64,000 nucleotides of DNA, taken from contig NC_084830.1 in assembly GCF_033115175.1 (NCBI RefSeq), positions 42,043,409 to 42,107,408 on the forward strand, read 5' to 3'. The position numbers and the translations under genes are program-made. Shown piece by piece: positions 24,142-36,060 of the stretch (within the stretch, counting starts at the first letter, position 1; each line of letters starts with the position of its first letter). A model generated the notes under the pieces. That model made no database searches. It was not told the origin of the DNA and was given only the letters and a program-made list of their open reading frames with translations. Origin of the DNA: Lepus europaeus (taxonomy: Eukaryota; Chordata; Mammalia; Lagomorpha; Leporidae).

Positions 24142-24270
24142 CAGGCCAAGCTCTTGAACACACACTTGAGGCCCCAGCCCAGGGCTGTGGCCTAAACCCG
24201 GCTTTAAGGAGTTCATGGCCACCTGCAGACAGCGTCCTCAGCAGATCCAGTATTTCTTAGAACTAAGGAG

Positions 24271-24592
24271 CTGGGGCAGGCACTTGGCCTAGCAGTTAAG
24301 AGGCCCGCGTGCCGTATCAGTGCGCCTGGATGTGATTTCTGGCTCTGGCTCCTGACTCCAGCTTCCTGCTCATGCCCAGTGTGGGATGCACAGGGGTGGC
24401 TCAAGTGGTTGGAACCTTGCCACCTACATGGGAGACCTAGATTGATTTCCCAGTTCCAGGCCTAGCCCCAGCCTTTGCCTGCCTGCCTGTCTGTGTTTCT
24501 CTCCCTACCCCACCCCACCCCACCCTGCCTTTGTCTCTTTCCCCTCTCCCTCTCCTTCTGTCTCTCAAAGAAAACATTAAAAAATTAAGGAA
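24271..24592 (+). mobile_element. old CSINE with CCCCA expansion
   Basis: Diverged head ggggcaggcacttggcct, gggagacctagattgatttc, a short (CCCCA)n array at about 24,507-24,527 in the pyrimidine part and tctctcaaagaaaac end. Confidence 0.75.
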
Positions 24593-24977
24593 CAAAAAGA
24601 TGGTCACTCATTTGTGTTTTTTGAAATAGGCTCTTTATTCTTTAGAAAACCCTAGGAACAGGACCACACTTGGTCAGTTTGCTAGAATTTCCAATGGCAT
24701 TGCTTTAACCCTTGCCTTCTTCTCTTTGGAAAAGAGCAGCTCTCCTGTGAATAGCTTTTTGTGATCCTTATGCCCTTCCTGGATCTCCTGTAATCCCGGA
24801 GTGCTCGCAGCTTCATGACATCATGAGGCAGCATCCTGGGCCATGGGTCAGCTGTCTATTTATCCTCCATGCTCTCCCCTGCAGCGTCTCCCGTTGCCTG
24901 CCCACTCAGCAAACCAGGGTCACCCCCGGCTGTCTTCTGTGGAGCGTCCCACCGTGGGAACAGGTCTGTAGTCTTTC
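24593..24977. other. unclassified intergenic DNA
   Basis: Nothing recognised. Confidence 0.5.
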
Positions 24978-24986
24978 TGTTGTCTT

Positions 24987-25346
24987 TTTTTTTTTTTTTT
25001 TAGATTTTTTTTTTTTTTTTTTTTTTGACAGGCAGAGTGGATAGTGAGAGAGAGAGACAGAGAGAAAGGTCTTCCTTTGCCGTTGGTTCACCCTCCAATG
25101 GCCACTGCAGCCGGCCGGCGCACCGCACTGATCCGAAGCCAGGAGCCAGGTGCTTCTCCTGGTCTCCCATGGGGTACAGGGCCCAAGGACTTGGGCCATC
25201 CTCCACTGCACTCCCGGGCCATAGCAGAGAGCTGGCCTGGAAGAGGGGCAACCGGGATAGAATCCGGAGCCCCGACCGGGACTAGAACCCAGTGTGCCGG
25301 CGCCGCAAGGCGGAGGATTAGCCTGTTAAGCCACAGCGCCGGCCTT
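24987..25346 (-). mobile_element. young CSINE with TSD
   Basis: Two T runs split by agat make up the tail. The body carries ccgaccgggactagaac and ends cacagcgccggcc. Identical 9-bp duplication tgttgtctt at 24978-24986 and 25347-25355. Confidence 0.95.
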
Positions 25347-25355
25347 TGTTGTCTT

Positions 25356-26219
25356 CTACGTTCTCGTTGGGCTGTGGGTGTCATCCAGACCAGGACCGCT
25401 CGGCCTATCAGTCTGTGGGCATCTTGGAAGACAACACCCACCGATCGTTCCTTAGGCAGGTTCTCTCCCCTCATCATCCTCTCGCTCTAACAGTCTTTCC
25501 TCAGGGCGTGTCTGCAGGGTAAACGCTATGCTGATCTTAATAATTAAAACACTTCCTGCCAGTGTGCATTTTCAGCTGCTGACTCTAAGCATTCTAATAT
25601 AGATTGCTTGGATCATTAGCCTCTCCGCACCCCCGAGATCAGCCGGGAGCCTTCTCTGTTTCATAGCTTCAGATACATGATTTCTTGAGGTTAACAATTA
25701 GATACTCCTTGGAATGATGCTTTAAAAAAAAAAAGGACAGCAAGCAGCCACAGCAGGGGTCTGGATCAAGGACACGTGGAAGAGATAGACGGATGCAGGG
25801 TACTGTTCACTGTAAGGATTTTATAATAATCATAATAATACTCAAAACTTTAGTTTTGTTGAAGATACTGGCAGAAAGCTTTGAGTACCTATGTTCTAAT
25901 TTGTTATCTATTATTTTAAAATTTGTCCAACGCAAGATATTACTTTCTCTTTTTTTTAATCTTCAGAAAAAAAGGGAACGAGACACTATAAACACCTTGC
26001 TGTGGCTGCCCAGGTCCTCAGCCTCTTGGTGCCCTGAAGTTGTGTCACATGGGTGCCACCAGCAGCGAGGGGGCAGCGAGAAGAACACACACACACACAC
26101 ACACGTGGGGTCCAAATCTGACTCCTGCGATGGGGACGAGCAGTGGAAGCTGCTGTAGGTTACTTGAGAACTGTCGAATTTTTGGACAAATGAATAGAAA
26201 GAAAATACTTGGTTTTACT
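25356..26219. other. unclassified DNA with (CA)n at 26,084-26,104
   Basis: Apart from the CA repeat and an A run at about 25,724, nothing is recognised. Confidence 0.5.
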
Positions 26220-26680
26220 GGAAGAAGTTCACAGCAAACAGGAAGAGCTAGCCCCGCCCCTGCCCGGTGGTGACGCAGGGTGGGAAAAGTTGCTTCATTG
26301 GTCTTAGCTTGTTAGAATGTCTGGTGGAAAGGGTGAAGAACGCTTGAGTCCCCATAAGAGAGACGCAAATCAAGTTCAAGGTGCCATGAAGTGCTCTTTA
26401 GAAACGGGTCCCGTTCTTGGTTTTCGATTTGATTTCGTGTGGAGTGAGCTGAGTTTTCCTTATAGACCAGGTCCCATTGCACGCGGCTCCCGTTTGCTCT
26501 CTGTGGCTGGTTTTCCTGGAGCTTGGCTCGCTGTGCCCCTGTTGGGAGCCCACTGCGTGGGGCTCAGCGTGTTTCCCGGCCCACCTCGCCCTTGGAAAGT
26601 TTGTCTCCCGGGCTCTTCCTGGAGGAGCGCGCCCTTGTGATGTGAAGGCCGGGAAGGTTATCTAGGACAGTCATACTAGT
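26220..26680 (+). promoter_or_regulatory. promoter-like CpG-enriched segment
   Basis: A GC-box-like ccccgcccc (about 26,252), a gtgacgca CRE-half-like site and an inverted CCAAT (attgg, about 26,298) lie within 60 bases. They are followed by roughly 20 CpG in 400 bases. The downstream ATG frame at 26,317 (107 codons) resembles nothing I know. A weak noncoding promoter is as likely as chance. Confidence 0.25.
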
Positions 26681-27394
26681 GAGAGGAGACCTCCACTCTT
26701 CCCAGACGCAATCCATCGGGGAAAGAAAGAAACTGGGGTTCCCTGACTTGTGCTCCCTTCCGATGTTTCTGGTTCCTCCCCTCTCCCCGACTCCCTGGCC
26801 CCCCGTGCCTGTTCCCGGATCCTCAGCAGAGTGTAGACGGTGTGGGCTTCTCCTGTCTTGGCGCTGGCTTGTTCGGCCACTTCACCCCTTCGTGTTTGCC
26901 TCTCGCTGTTCCTTCCTTGTCTCCTCTCCTCGCTCTTTCTGACACAGGCATTGTTTCTTGGCTTCTAATTTCTCATCTCGGCCATAAAAGGAAGGCGGTT
27001 CATCCCAGCTGGCCACGTCTGTCTATTTTTCGTTCCCTGTGGGCTTGGGCTATAACTCCATTCAGAACTGCCAGTGCACCCTGGGCCCTGATAAAACCAT
27101 GGGCAGCCGAGAACCCACCCCAAAAATAAACAGTCACTTCCTTCTTGGCAAGGCCAGAAGCTGCAAGATGAAGACTTCTCATACGCACTTGGCTGGTGGA
27201 ACTTGTCGCCAGTGTTCCGTTCTGGATTCTCACAGGGGCTGGTGGCATGGAAGGGGACGAGTTCAAGGCACCAAGTCTGGCTTGGCATCTGTCCAGGAAA
27301 GGGTTCCTGAGTCAACAAAAAATCAAAGGACCCACCCATGACATCCCCTCCCCCCGCGCCCCCCCCCCCCCCGCCCGTGCTGTGTTATTTTCCA
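26681..27394. other. unclassified intergenic DNA
   Basis: Contains a C-rich run at about 27,347-27,373. Open frames here show no recognised domain. Confidence 0.5.
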
Positions 27395-27590
27395 GCTGTA
27401 ACTCATCACCACACGACATGCCCAGCATCTTACCGTTTTTGTCCACTGCTGGTCTCCCTTCCACTAGAGTGCAGACTCCAAGAGGGAGGGACTTTTGTGT
27501 CTGGTTCAGAGCCCCATCCTTAGTGCCTGAACCTTGCCCATCACACAGACAGCTCCAACAGCTGTGCTCAGCGAATGAAACACCATGTGA
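27395..27590 (+). repeat. L2 3' end relic
   Basis: cccttccactagagtgcaga, tccaagagggagggacttt, ccatccttagtgcctgaac and gctcagcgaatgaa follow the L2 end (actagaatgtaagctcc, gagggcagggatttt, ...ctcaataaatg). Confidence 0.6.
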
Positions 27591-27665
27591 CAGGTGCGGT
27601 GTCAGAAATCGGGGGACCAGGTGCTAGGGAAATTACAAGAAGTCCAGGAAACTAAGGCTTCGATG

Positions 27666-27700
27666 AATGTGTGTGTGTATGTGCGTGTGTGTGCGCATGG
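27666..27700. repeat. interrupted (TG)n
   Basis: TG-rich tract with at and gc interruptions. Confidence 0.85.
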
Positions 27701-28019
27701 ATGTCAAAAAATCACACTGAAAGAGAAATGTGATGTTTTGGGGCTGAAGTAGAGCTTTTTTTTTTTCTTTTTTTTTTTGAGTAAAGAGTTCTGAAAAGGC
27801 TTGGTCATCTGGTACTAGGATGGAGATTTTTGATTTTTAAGAAGATTTTCATATCTTATTAACGTGTGAGCTCCTTTGGTCTGATGTAGTCCAAATGCCT
27901 GCATTTTGTTAGAAATGAGAGGGAACAGGGAGCATGCTCCGTGCTTCCTCAGGACACACAAGGAAACTCTGTCCCAGAGGTCAGAGGTCACTGGGGTGGG
28001 GGATGGGGATTAAGAACCC

Positions 28020-28225
28020 AGGTGTGGGCAGTCAAGCCGGGTTTCTTTTCTCGGCTCTGCAACCTTGAGCGTGGGACCTTACCTCTCTGAGCCAGCCTTC
28101 TTCCTCAGAGCTCTGTGATAACTCAGACCCTGGAGTAGTTTGTCTTTGAGGGTTAAATGAGACAGGGAATGCAGACTGCTCAGCCCACAGTGTTCTCACA
28201 ACCAGCTCGCAATGGCAGAAGTCAG
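28020..28225 (+). repeat. MIR element
   Basis: ctcggctctgcaaccttgag, ccttacctctctgagcc, tgagggttaaatgagacag and cagcccacagtgttc follow the MIR order closely. Confidence 0.7.
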
Positions 28226-28984
28226 CACCCTGAGGAGAGCACAGCCCAGACCGGCTTCCCCCAGGTCTTCATTCCTACACCAAGTGGCACTCAGTTGCAC
28301 ACAGATTAAGGGCCAATAAAATTACTGTCCCCAAACCTTCCCCCAGACCTTCTCCAAACCCAGCGGGGAGCTGAGAGGAGGAAGAATGCGCGCCTCTCCC
28401 TTGCCTCCTGCCACTGCAGAGCGATGGTTTTCTTCCGCTAGAATGTGGTTACCTGGGTGACTAAGTCATTATCCTGTTCCCCCTGCTCTCCACACTGACG
28501 CCTTTCTCACCCCCCTCATGCTTCTGCTGAAAAAGCTTTTCATGGAAAAACTTAATCTCTGATTTTACAAGCTGCTACACCCATCCACTTAAGACATGTT
28601 TTTTTTTTTTTCCTGGATGCATGCAAATGAATTTTTAAAGGTAAGAAGAAATCTCTTTGTTCTGGAGCGGAGGAAGGGAATGAGATCTTAGACACACAGG
28701 AAAAGACAGGCAGGAAGGCTCCGGGCAGCAGGAAAGCCTGCAGGATCCCCTGGGGCTGATGGACATCCTGGGGGCTCACTTCTGCGGTTGGGTTGGGTGA
28801 CTTTGTAAAGGGTGGCCTCCGAAAGATACGGGTTCCCAAGGCCAGAACTAGATTCTTAGTGCCTGCTTCATTTGAGTCCTCAATGTCATCAGCTATAAAC
28901 CTGGACCTGATTGTTTCTACTGAGAATTATGCTTGTGCCCTGCTTCTAGGGTTTGGGAAGTCTCACACACGCTTACAGCCATAA
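28226..28984. other. unclassified intergenic DNA
   Basis: A T run at about 28,600. Otherwise nothing recognised. Confidence 0.5.
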
Positions 28985-29405
28985 TCAGCACAGATCAAAA
29001 TACAGAATATTTTTAATTCCCCAGAAAGTCTTTCTATGTCCTTTCCAAGCCAAAACAGCCTTCTCCACATCAGGAAGCTATTGTTCTACCTTCTGTTGTC
29101 CTCAATTAGCCTTGCCTACCCTTGAACTTCATGTAAATGGGATCACACAATAGGTACTCATTTGTGTCTGGTTTTTGTTCAATATTGTGTCTTTGCAGTC
29201 CATGTGAGCTGCTGCACACAGCACTAGTTGGTTCTTCTGTTCTGTGCACTGCTGTACTGTAGGAAGGCTTCGCTGTTTATCTCTTCTAGTTCATTGGTGT
29301 TTGGACTGTTTCAGCTTGGGACTACTATGGATAAAACTGCTTTGTAAGTGGTTCTAACTTTCTTTATGCAGGTTTATGTGTTCATTTCTCTTCTTTGATT
29401 GCTCC
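28985..29405 (-). repeat. ancient L1M, antisense
   Basis: catgtaaatgggatcacaca, ctcatttgtgtctggttt and tcagcttgggactactatgg read as the complement of an old L1 3' end. A cluster of three SINEs cuts it off on the right. Confidence 0.65.
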
Positions 29406-29704
29406 TTCAGAAAGGAGGCATTGTGGTGCAGCAGGTTAAGCTGCCCGATGGGACCCTCCCATCCCATGTGGGAGTCCCTGGTTTGAGTCCCAGCCGCTGT
29501 TTCTTATCCAGCTCCCTGCCAAAACACTTGGAAAAACAGCAGACATTGGCCCAAGTACTTGGGTCCCTGATGTCCACATGGAAGACCGGGATTAAGTTCC
29601 AGGCTCCTGGCTTCGGCCTGGCCCAGTCACCACTGATGTGGCCAGCGGGTGGAAGTGCTTTCTTGGTCTCTGTCTTTCCCTCTCTGTCACTCTGACTTCC
29701 AAGT
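29406..29704 (+). mobile_element. CSINE, diverged
   Basis: gaggcattgtggtgcagcag opens the head. Body and ctctgtcactctgacttcc end are clear, tail short. Confidence 0.85.
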
Positions 29705-29824
29705 AAAACGGCGTAGCTCCGGCCGTTGTGACCATTTGGGGAGTGAACCGTCGGATGGAAGACCTCTCTCTCTATGCCTCTCCGCTCTGTGTAACTCTGA
29801 CTTTTAAATAAATAAATATTTAAA
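29705..29824 (+). mobile_element. 3' half of a CSINE
   Basis: Starts abruptly at cgtagctccggccgttg and runs through the CT part to aaataaataaatattta. It may be a truncated insertion or a duplicated end of the left neighbour. Confidence 0.85.
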
Positions 29825-30072
29825 AAGAGAGAGAGAGAGAGAGAAAGAGAGAGCAAGCCCATCTGCTGGTTCACTCCCCTAATATCCGGGCGGAAACTGG
29901 GAGCCAGGACTCCACCCAGGTCTCTCTCACAGATGGCAGGGACCCCATTTACTTGGACCATCATGGCTGCCTTCCAAGTCTGCATTGGCAGGGAGCTGGA
30001 GTCAGGAGCTGGAGCCGGGCACTGAACCCAGGTACTCCAGTGCGGGGTGCAGGTAGTCTAAACCAACACTGA
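29825..30072 (-). mobile_element. old CSINE, inverted
   Basis: GA-rich tail, catctgctggttcactcc, caggtctctctcacagatgg and ctccagtgcggggtgcagg in inverted order. Confidence 0.75.
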
Positions 30073-30780
30073 GTATGCAGACTGTACGGAAGAAGAGTTT
30101 TACACTTGACCTTACCCAAAAGGCCAAGAAGTGATAGAACCGTTCTAAGTTCCCAGCAGAATAAAGCGGAAGATAGAGATTGCCCATATACCTCCTGTTT
30201 CCACGTGTGTGCAGCCCCCATTACCAACAACCTCCCCGAGAGGGGTGCATTTGTTACCAGTGATGAGCAGCATTCACATAGCAGCCCCCAAAGGCCATAG
30301 CCTGCAGTGGGGTTCATTCTTGCTGCTGTGTGCATCCTATGGATTCTGACAGATGTGCAGGGACCTGTATCCACCGTTGTGGGATCATTCAGAGTAGTTT
30401 CACCACCCCAAAAATCCCCAGAGCACCACCCATTCATCCCTCTCTCTCCCCTAGCCCCTGGCAGCCACTGATTTTTCACTGTCTCCATGGTTCTGCCTTT
30501 TCCAGAAGGCATAGAGTTGAAACCATACAGTATGTAGCCTCTTCAGGTTGGCTTCTTTCAGCTAGTAACATGCATTTAACTCTCTTCCGTTTCTCTTCAT
30601 GGTTTGATAGCTCATTTCTCTTTAACACTGAGTCATAAGCCATCATCTGGATGTACCAGTTTATTTATCCATTCATTTCCATGGAAAGACATCTTGTTAG
30701 CTTCTAAGTTCTGCCAGTTAAGAATGGATAAAGTTGTCGTAAACATTGGTGCGCAGGTTTTTGTGGGAATCTAAGTTGTT

Positions 30781-30839
30781 GTTTTTAAAAGATTTATTTA
30801 TTTATTTGAAAGGCAGAATTACAGAGAGGCAGAGGGAGA

Positions 30840-30883
<44 letters not shown>

Positions 30884-31145
30884 TATCTTCCATCTGCTGG
30901 TTCACTCTCCAAATGGTCACAACCACCAGAGCTGAGCTAATCCAAAGCCAAGGAGCCAGGAGCTTCTTCTGGGTCTCCCACAGGGTGAGGGGGCCCAAGG
31001 ACTTGGACCATCTTCTGCTTTCCCAGGTGCATCAGCAGGGAACTGGATTGGAAGTGGAGCAGCTGGGACTCGAACCAGCACCCATGTGGGATGCCTGCAC
31101 TGCAGGTGGCACCCTTACCCGCTACACCACAGCACCAGCCCCAGA
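30781..31145 (-). mobile_element. CSINE in L1M
   Basis: Tail complement aaaagatttatttatttatt, long GA tract, head complement caccacagcaccagcccc. Short TSD ctaagtt on both sides. Confidence 0.93.
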
Positions 31146-31267
31146 GCCCTAAGTTTTCAACTCCTATGGGTAAATAGCAAGGAGTGCGATTGCTGGATTG
31201 TGCAGGGGGAATATATGTTTAGTTTTGTATAAAACCGTCAAACTGCCTTCCGAAGTGGCTGCACCAT

Positions 31268-31356
31268 TAAAAAAAAAATCTTATTTACTTATCTGAAATC
31301 AGAGTTGCTGTGTTGCAGGCGGTAGCTTCACCTGCTACACCACAACACCGGTCCCA
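31268..31356 (-). mobile_element. CSINE remnant, internally deleted
   Basis: Only the inverted tail (tcttatttacttatctgaa) and head (acctgctacaccacaacacc) remain, fused at cagagttgctgtgttgcag. Confidence 0.8.
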
Positions 31357-31764
31357 GGCTGCCCCGTTTTGTATCTTTATAAGCCAAGAATGAGAGTTCC
31401 TGTTGCTCCACATCATTGCCCCCATTGGACTTTGCCAAAGCTCTCGACTTTGCCCATTCCAGTGTCGTGTCGTGGTACCTGGGCATTTTAATCTGCATTT
31501 CCCTGATGATGTATGAGATGGAGCACCTTTTCATGTTTATTTGCTACCTCTGTGTCTTCTCTGATGAAGTGTCTGTCAAGGATTTTTGGCCCATTTAAAA
31601 AAAAAAAATCAGTTTGTTCATTTTCTTACTGTTGAGTTGTAAGAGTTCTTTGCATATTTTGGATAAAGAGCCTTTATCAGATGTGTCTTCTGTGCGTGTT
31701 TTTTCTATGTCTGTGGATTGTCTTTTCATTCTCTTGTCATTGACTTTTGCAAAACAAAAATCTT

Positions 31765-32083
31765 GGCTGGCGCCGCGGCTCACTAGGCTAATCTTCCACC
31801 TGTAGTGCTGGCACACTGGGTTCTAGTCCCGATTGGGGCGCCGGATTCTATCCCGGTTGCCCCCCTTCCAGGCCAGCTCTCTGCTGTGGCCCGGGAGGGC
31901 AGTGGAGGATGGTCCAAGTCCTTGGGCCCTGCACCTGCACAGGAGACCAGGAAAAGCATCTGGCTCCTGGCTTCGGATCAGCGCGGTGCGCCAGCCACAG
32001 CAGCCATTGTGGGGGTGAACCAACGGCAAAAGGAAGACCTTTCTCTCTGTCTCTCTCTCACTGTCCACTCTGCCTGTCAAAAA
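31765..32083 (+). mobile_element. young CSINE with TSD
   Basis: Head ggctggcgccgcggctcac, gattggggcgccggattc, plain A tail. Duplication aaaaatctt at 31756-31764 and 32084-32092. Confidence 0.95.
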
Positions 32084-32460
32084 AAAAAAATCTTTAATTT
32101 TAATAGCACCCAGCTAATCAGTGATTTCTTCAGGGATTATGACTTTGCTGTCATATCTAAGAAGTTCTTGCCAAACCCAAGTACATCTAAGTTTTCTTTA
32201 ACAGTTTAGCATTTTACATGTAGGTCTGTGATCCATTTTGAGTTGGTTTTTGTGAAAGATGCAAAGTCCGTGTCTAGATTCACTTTTGTTCTGCATGTGG
32301 ACGTCCTGTTGTGCCAACGCTCTTCCTGAAAAGACCATCTTTTCTCTATTATATGGGCTTTGATGTCAAAGGGCAGATGATCGCATTTATATGGGTATAT
32401 TTCTGGGGAGGGAGACTACACTGTACCTTTTGAGTTTTGACTCATGTAAAAGTCACAGTT

Positions 32461-32795
32461 TCTTTTTTTTTAAGATTTATTTATGTGTGTGAAAGTCATA
32501 GTTACAGAGAAGAGGAGAGACAGACAGAGAGAAAGATCTTCCACCTGCTGGTTCACACCCCAGATGACCACAATGTCAGGGACTGGGCCAGGCTGATATC
32601 AAGAACCAGGAGCTTCTTCTAGGTCTCCCACCTGGGTGCAGGGGCCCAAGCACTTGGGCCATCTTCCACTGCTTTCCCAGGCACATTAGCAGGCAGCTGG
32701 ATCAGAAGTGGAGCAGCCGGGACTCAAACCAGCACCTATATGGATACTGTCGTCATAGGCAGTAGCTTAACCTAATGTGCCACAATGCCAGCCCC
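32461..32795 (-). mobile_element. CSINE, full length
   Basis: Tail complement ttttttttaagatttattt, head complement ccacaatgccagcccc. TSD agtcacag at 32451-32458 and 32796-32803. Confidence 0.92.
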
Positions 32796-33098
32796 AGTCA
32801 CAGCTACTTTAAGCAAATAAAAATGAAAGCAAAGCTAGTTCCTTGCTTTCCCCAAATGGAGCAAATACATGTTTGCTCCACCATCTCTGTATCTTGAGAG
32901 GCTCACCCCAAAACCCCAAAAGGTGTTTTCACTATTTCATCTACTCTTAGTTTAAAACTGACTTTTATTATTGTTATTGTCTGCACAGCATAAAATGAGA
33001 TTGTTGTGGCTACTCCTTCCTTATTTTGAGAGTCTCTTGACCTATTTTAAGTCATGCTTCAGTGTTTCTGTAGTTCTTTCAAGTATTTGTAACATACA

Positions 33099-33686
33099 CA
33101 GTGGTCCCTTCTTAGCCATAGTTAACCGCATCCAAAACTATTAAACAGGAAACAATCCCAGAAACAGGCGATTCATAAGCTTAAACTTGTGTGCCGTTCT
33201 GCGTAGCATGATGAGACCTCGTGCTGTGTGCCCCGTCCTGCCTGGAGCACGACTCATCCCTTTGTCCGGCACGTCCACGCTGTGCAGCCTGCGCATGCAT
33301 TAGTCATCCCACAGCCGTCTCAGCCCTCAGACCGGCTCTGTCATGCTACTGCCGTGCGTGCGTCATCATTCGCCTTGTCACTCCATCGTGTAGGCATTGC
33401 ATCATCTCAAATCCTCACAAGCAGAGAAGAGAGGACAGCACAGTGAGATATTTAGAGAGAGAGGGGAAAGAAAACCACATACATAACATTTATTACAGTC
33501 CATTGCTATAACTTCTTTGGTTAGCAGTTACTGCTGCTAATCTAAGTTAAACTTTATCAAAGTACAGAGGTTTAGGGAAAAAAAAAATGTAAGCATGGGG
33601 TTTGGTTCCACAGTTTCAGGCATCTACTGGGAGTCTGGTGATGTGGATATCAGGATACAGGATATCTGGATGACGGGATACTACTG
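33099..33686 (+). mobile_element. Tigger-type DNA transposon, non-autonomous
   Basis: Left end cagtggtcccttcttagcc and right end ggatgacgggatactactg match the inverted ends of Tigger/MER2-type elements (cagt-gtcccc... and ...ggggggactactg). Inside, aattcataagcttaaa-like and tgccgttctgcgtagcatg, gactcatccctttgtccgg and tggttccacagtttcaggca match the ordered Tigger consensus. At 588 bp it is an internally deleted copy without a transposase frame. Confidence 0.8.
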
Positions 33687-33920
33687 AGTGAGCCAAAAAC
33701 AGAACAGAGAAAAAAAAAAAAAAAAAGCAGCAAAGCTATCACTACGAGGCATCTGAGTCCAAAGATTTCAAGGCAAATTACGCCGACTTAACTTGGAAGC
33801 TTCCGTTTGAGAAAAGTAAAGTGTGAGTTGGAGTATTGTAAACCAAAGAGGTTAAATGCATCCTGGAGGTGTTCAAAGATGATCCGTTATGAATAGCTTT
33901 CCTTTTAAAAGAATATTCAG

Positions 33921-34237
33921 TAGGGCCGGTGCTGTGATGTAGCAGGTAAAGCTGCCACCTGCGGTGCCAGCATCCCTTATGGGGACCGGTTCGAGTCTCA
34001 GCTGCTCCACTTCCAACCCAGCTCTCTGCTATGGCCTGGGAAAGCAGTAGAAGATGGCCCAAGTCCTTGGGTCCCTGCACCCACATGGGAGACCCAGAAG
34101 AAGCTCCTGGCTCCTGGCTTCGGATCAGCGCAGCTCCAGCCATTGTGGTCATCTGGGGAGTGAACCAGCGGATGGAAGACTTCCCTCTGCTTCTTTGTAA
34201 CTCTGCCTTTCAAATAAATAAATAAACCTTTAAAAAA
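33921..34237 (+). mobile_element. CSINE with 12-bp TSD
   Basis: Head agggccggtgctgtgatg, aaataaataaataaacc tail. Identical duplication aaaagaatattc at 33907-33918 and 34238-34249. Confidence 0.94.
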
Positions 34238-34249
34238 AAAAGAATATTC

Positions 34250-34780
34250 GGCAAAGCAAGTAAGTATGCCTTCTTCTATCTTGTCTCATCTTCATCCTAT
34301 TCAAGTTACATACAAGTATGACATCTGACGTGTGAATGACTTGATTAGCAGTGATGGGCAGGGCAGAATCACTCGGCTCCTAAAATACACCTGCCCGATC
34401 GCTGCATTGGAATTCTATTGGGTAGGACACATGCGATGGGGAGGGGACCACAAAACTGGACAATCAAATAAAAGTGAAAGAACAGAGAAGAGGGCTGCTT
34501 ACAGAAAAGCAAAGTAAGATTGTGCTCCACAAGCCACTCTACCTTTCTAGAACTCAGTGTGGGAGAGCAACAGGATGCCGCAAAACATTGTGCAGAAGAT
34601 AATCACTTCAGGCCGGAAGTGGGGAGCCGGACAGTTTTCTGGAATGCCATAAAAGTGCAGCAGACAGCTCAGTCTGACATAAAAAAATTAGAGTGTGACA
34701 GCTCCTGTGGTGCGAAAAATAACCAAGGAGGTAAAGCCGGCTGTACACCATCAAGGTTCAGGAAAGTTGCCCCAAATGAG
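34250..34780. other. unclassified intergenic DNA
   Basis: A 108-codon plus frame (34,520-34,846) runs into the next SINE. No familiar protein is seen in it. Confidence 0.5.
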
Positions 34781-34790
34781 AACCAAAGGA

Positions 34791-35115
34791 GCCAGCGCTG
34801 TGGCATAGCGGGTAAACCGCCACCTGCAGTGCTGGCATCCATATGAGCACAAGTTCAAGTCTTGGCTGCTCCTCTTCTGATCCAGCTCCCTACTATGGCC
34901 TGGGAAAGCAGTGGAGGATGACCCAAGTCCTTGGGCCCCTGCACCCACCTGGGAGACTTGGAAGAAGCTCCTGGCTCCTGCCTTCAGATCGGCGCAGCTC
35001 AGACCATTGCGGCCATCTGGGGAGTGAACCAGCGGATGGAAGACCTCTCTCTCTCTCTCTGCCTCTCTGTAACTCTGCCTTTCAAATAAATAGATAAATC
35101 TTTAAAACAAAATAA
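34791..35115 (+). mobile_element. CSINE with TSD
   Basis: Head gccagcgctgtggcatagc, ataaatagataaatcttta tail. Duplication aaccaaagga at 34781-34790 versus aaacaaagga at the right. Confidence 0.93.
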
Positions 35116-35125
35116 AAACAAAGGA

Positions 35126-36060
35126 CAGTTCCCAGAGGTGGGGTCTTTCAGTGGGTAGAACGGTCCCTGTCCGACTCAGAGGATGCCCAGGTCAGCTGTG
35201 ATAACTGGGTTCGACCGCAAATGTACATCAGCTAGCACAGGGCACGAGGGCTCCTGGGGCCCACTGCGGTGTGGACAGCTCAGGGCAGCAGGAAAGAACG
35301 AGAACAGCAGTTCAGTGTCCTGACGGTCCCGCAGCCTGAGTATGTACTCCAACCTCCCCTTATCCACTTAGTGCTTGCATTATCCCAAACAATATTGAGC
35401 GAGTTTGTTCCCTCATTTAAAATGGAACAACGTTGCATTAAACCACCCCAGGAGTATATCAGTTTGCATACTGATCAATACTTAGCCAGCCCCATCCATT
35501 GCAGCTGAGGAGCACAGCTAGTCACTCAACAGAGCGGGTAGAAGCCATGACAACCTGTGCAAAAAAACAATCAGTAGAGAGCAGCTGTGAGCATGGTGGA
35601 AAGAGGTTCTATCCCAACCAGATGACAGTTGTTGATGGCAGGTGCAGTCCTTGTTGTCAGGGTTACCTTTGATCTCGCCTTCTGTGTATCTGACCAATCA
35701 CCATGACGGATGAGGGATGAGTGAGATGTCTCTAAAATATCGCTCAGAGGCTCCCCTTGGGGAGACACAGACACGCCTTACTCAGAGCCCTCCTTGGGAA
35801 ATGACTCGTAGCCTGGCTGAAGGGAGGGTGGTTGTCAGCCTCCATCAGCGTCTTCAGGACTCTCCTAGCTGCCAAGCCAAGGTCCCTGTCCTCGCTGGTT
35901 TTCTGTATTTGTGGAGAGTAAAGGGTTTCTCAGTATCTGCATCTGAGGGGAGCCTTCCTGCTGGTGGCTTCTCACCACTTGCTCCTGAGTGGTTTGCAGG
36001 GCAGTGGCGGCAAGAGGGGTGCACACAAGAGACAGACTCAAACTGGCTTTTATTTTATTT
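35126..36060. other. unclassified intergenic DNA
   Basis: Nothing recognised. The long plus frame from 35,717 is open by chance and continues into a SINE. Confidence 0.5.

Larger units (their letters stand above)
30090..32430 (-). repeat. long L1M fossil carrying four SINEs
   Basis: The + strand is the complement of an L1M element, 3' UTR on the left and ORF2-derived sequence on the right. Markers are tttcaccaccccaaaaatcc, ctggatgtaccagtttattt, ccgaagtggctgcaccatt, gatttttggcccatttaa, tgttgagttgtaagagttc, ctgtgatccattttgagttg. Four SINEs interrupt it (from 30,781, 31,268, 31,765 and, at its end, 32,461). Frames are destroyed. Confidence 0.85.

Noticed and set aside
29407-29985. 192-codon minus-strand frame
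   Set aside because: It runs entirely through three SINE pieces, so it is a chance frame in repeats.
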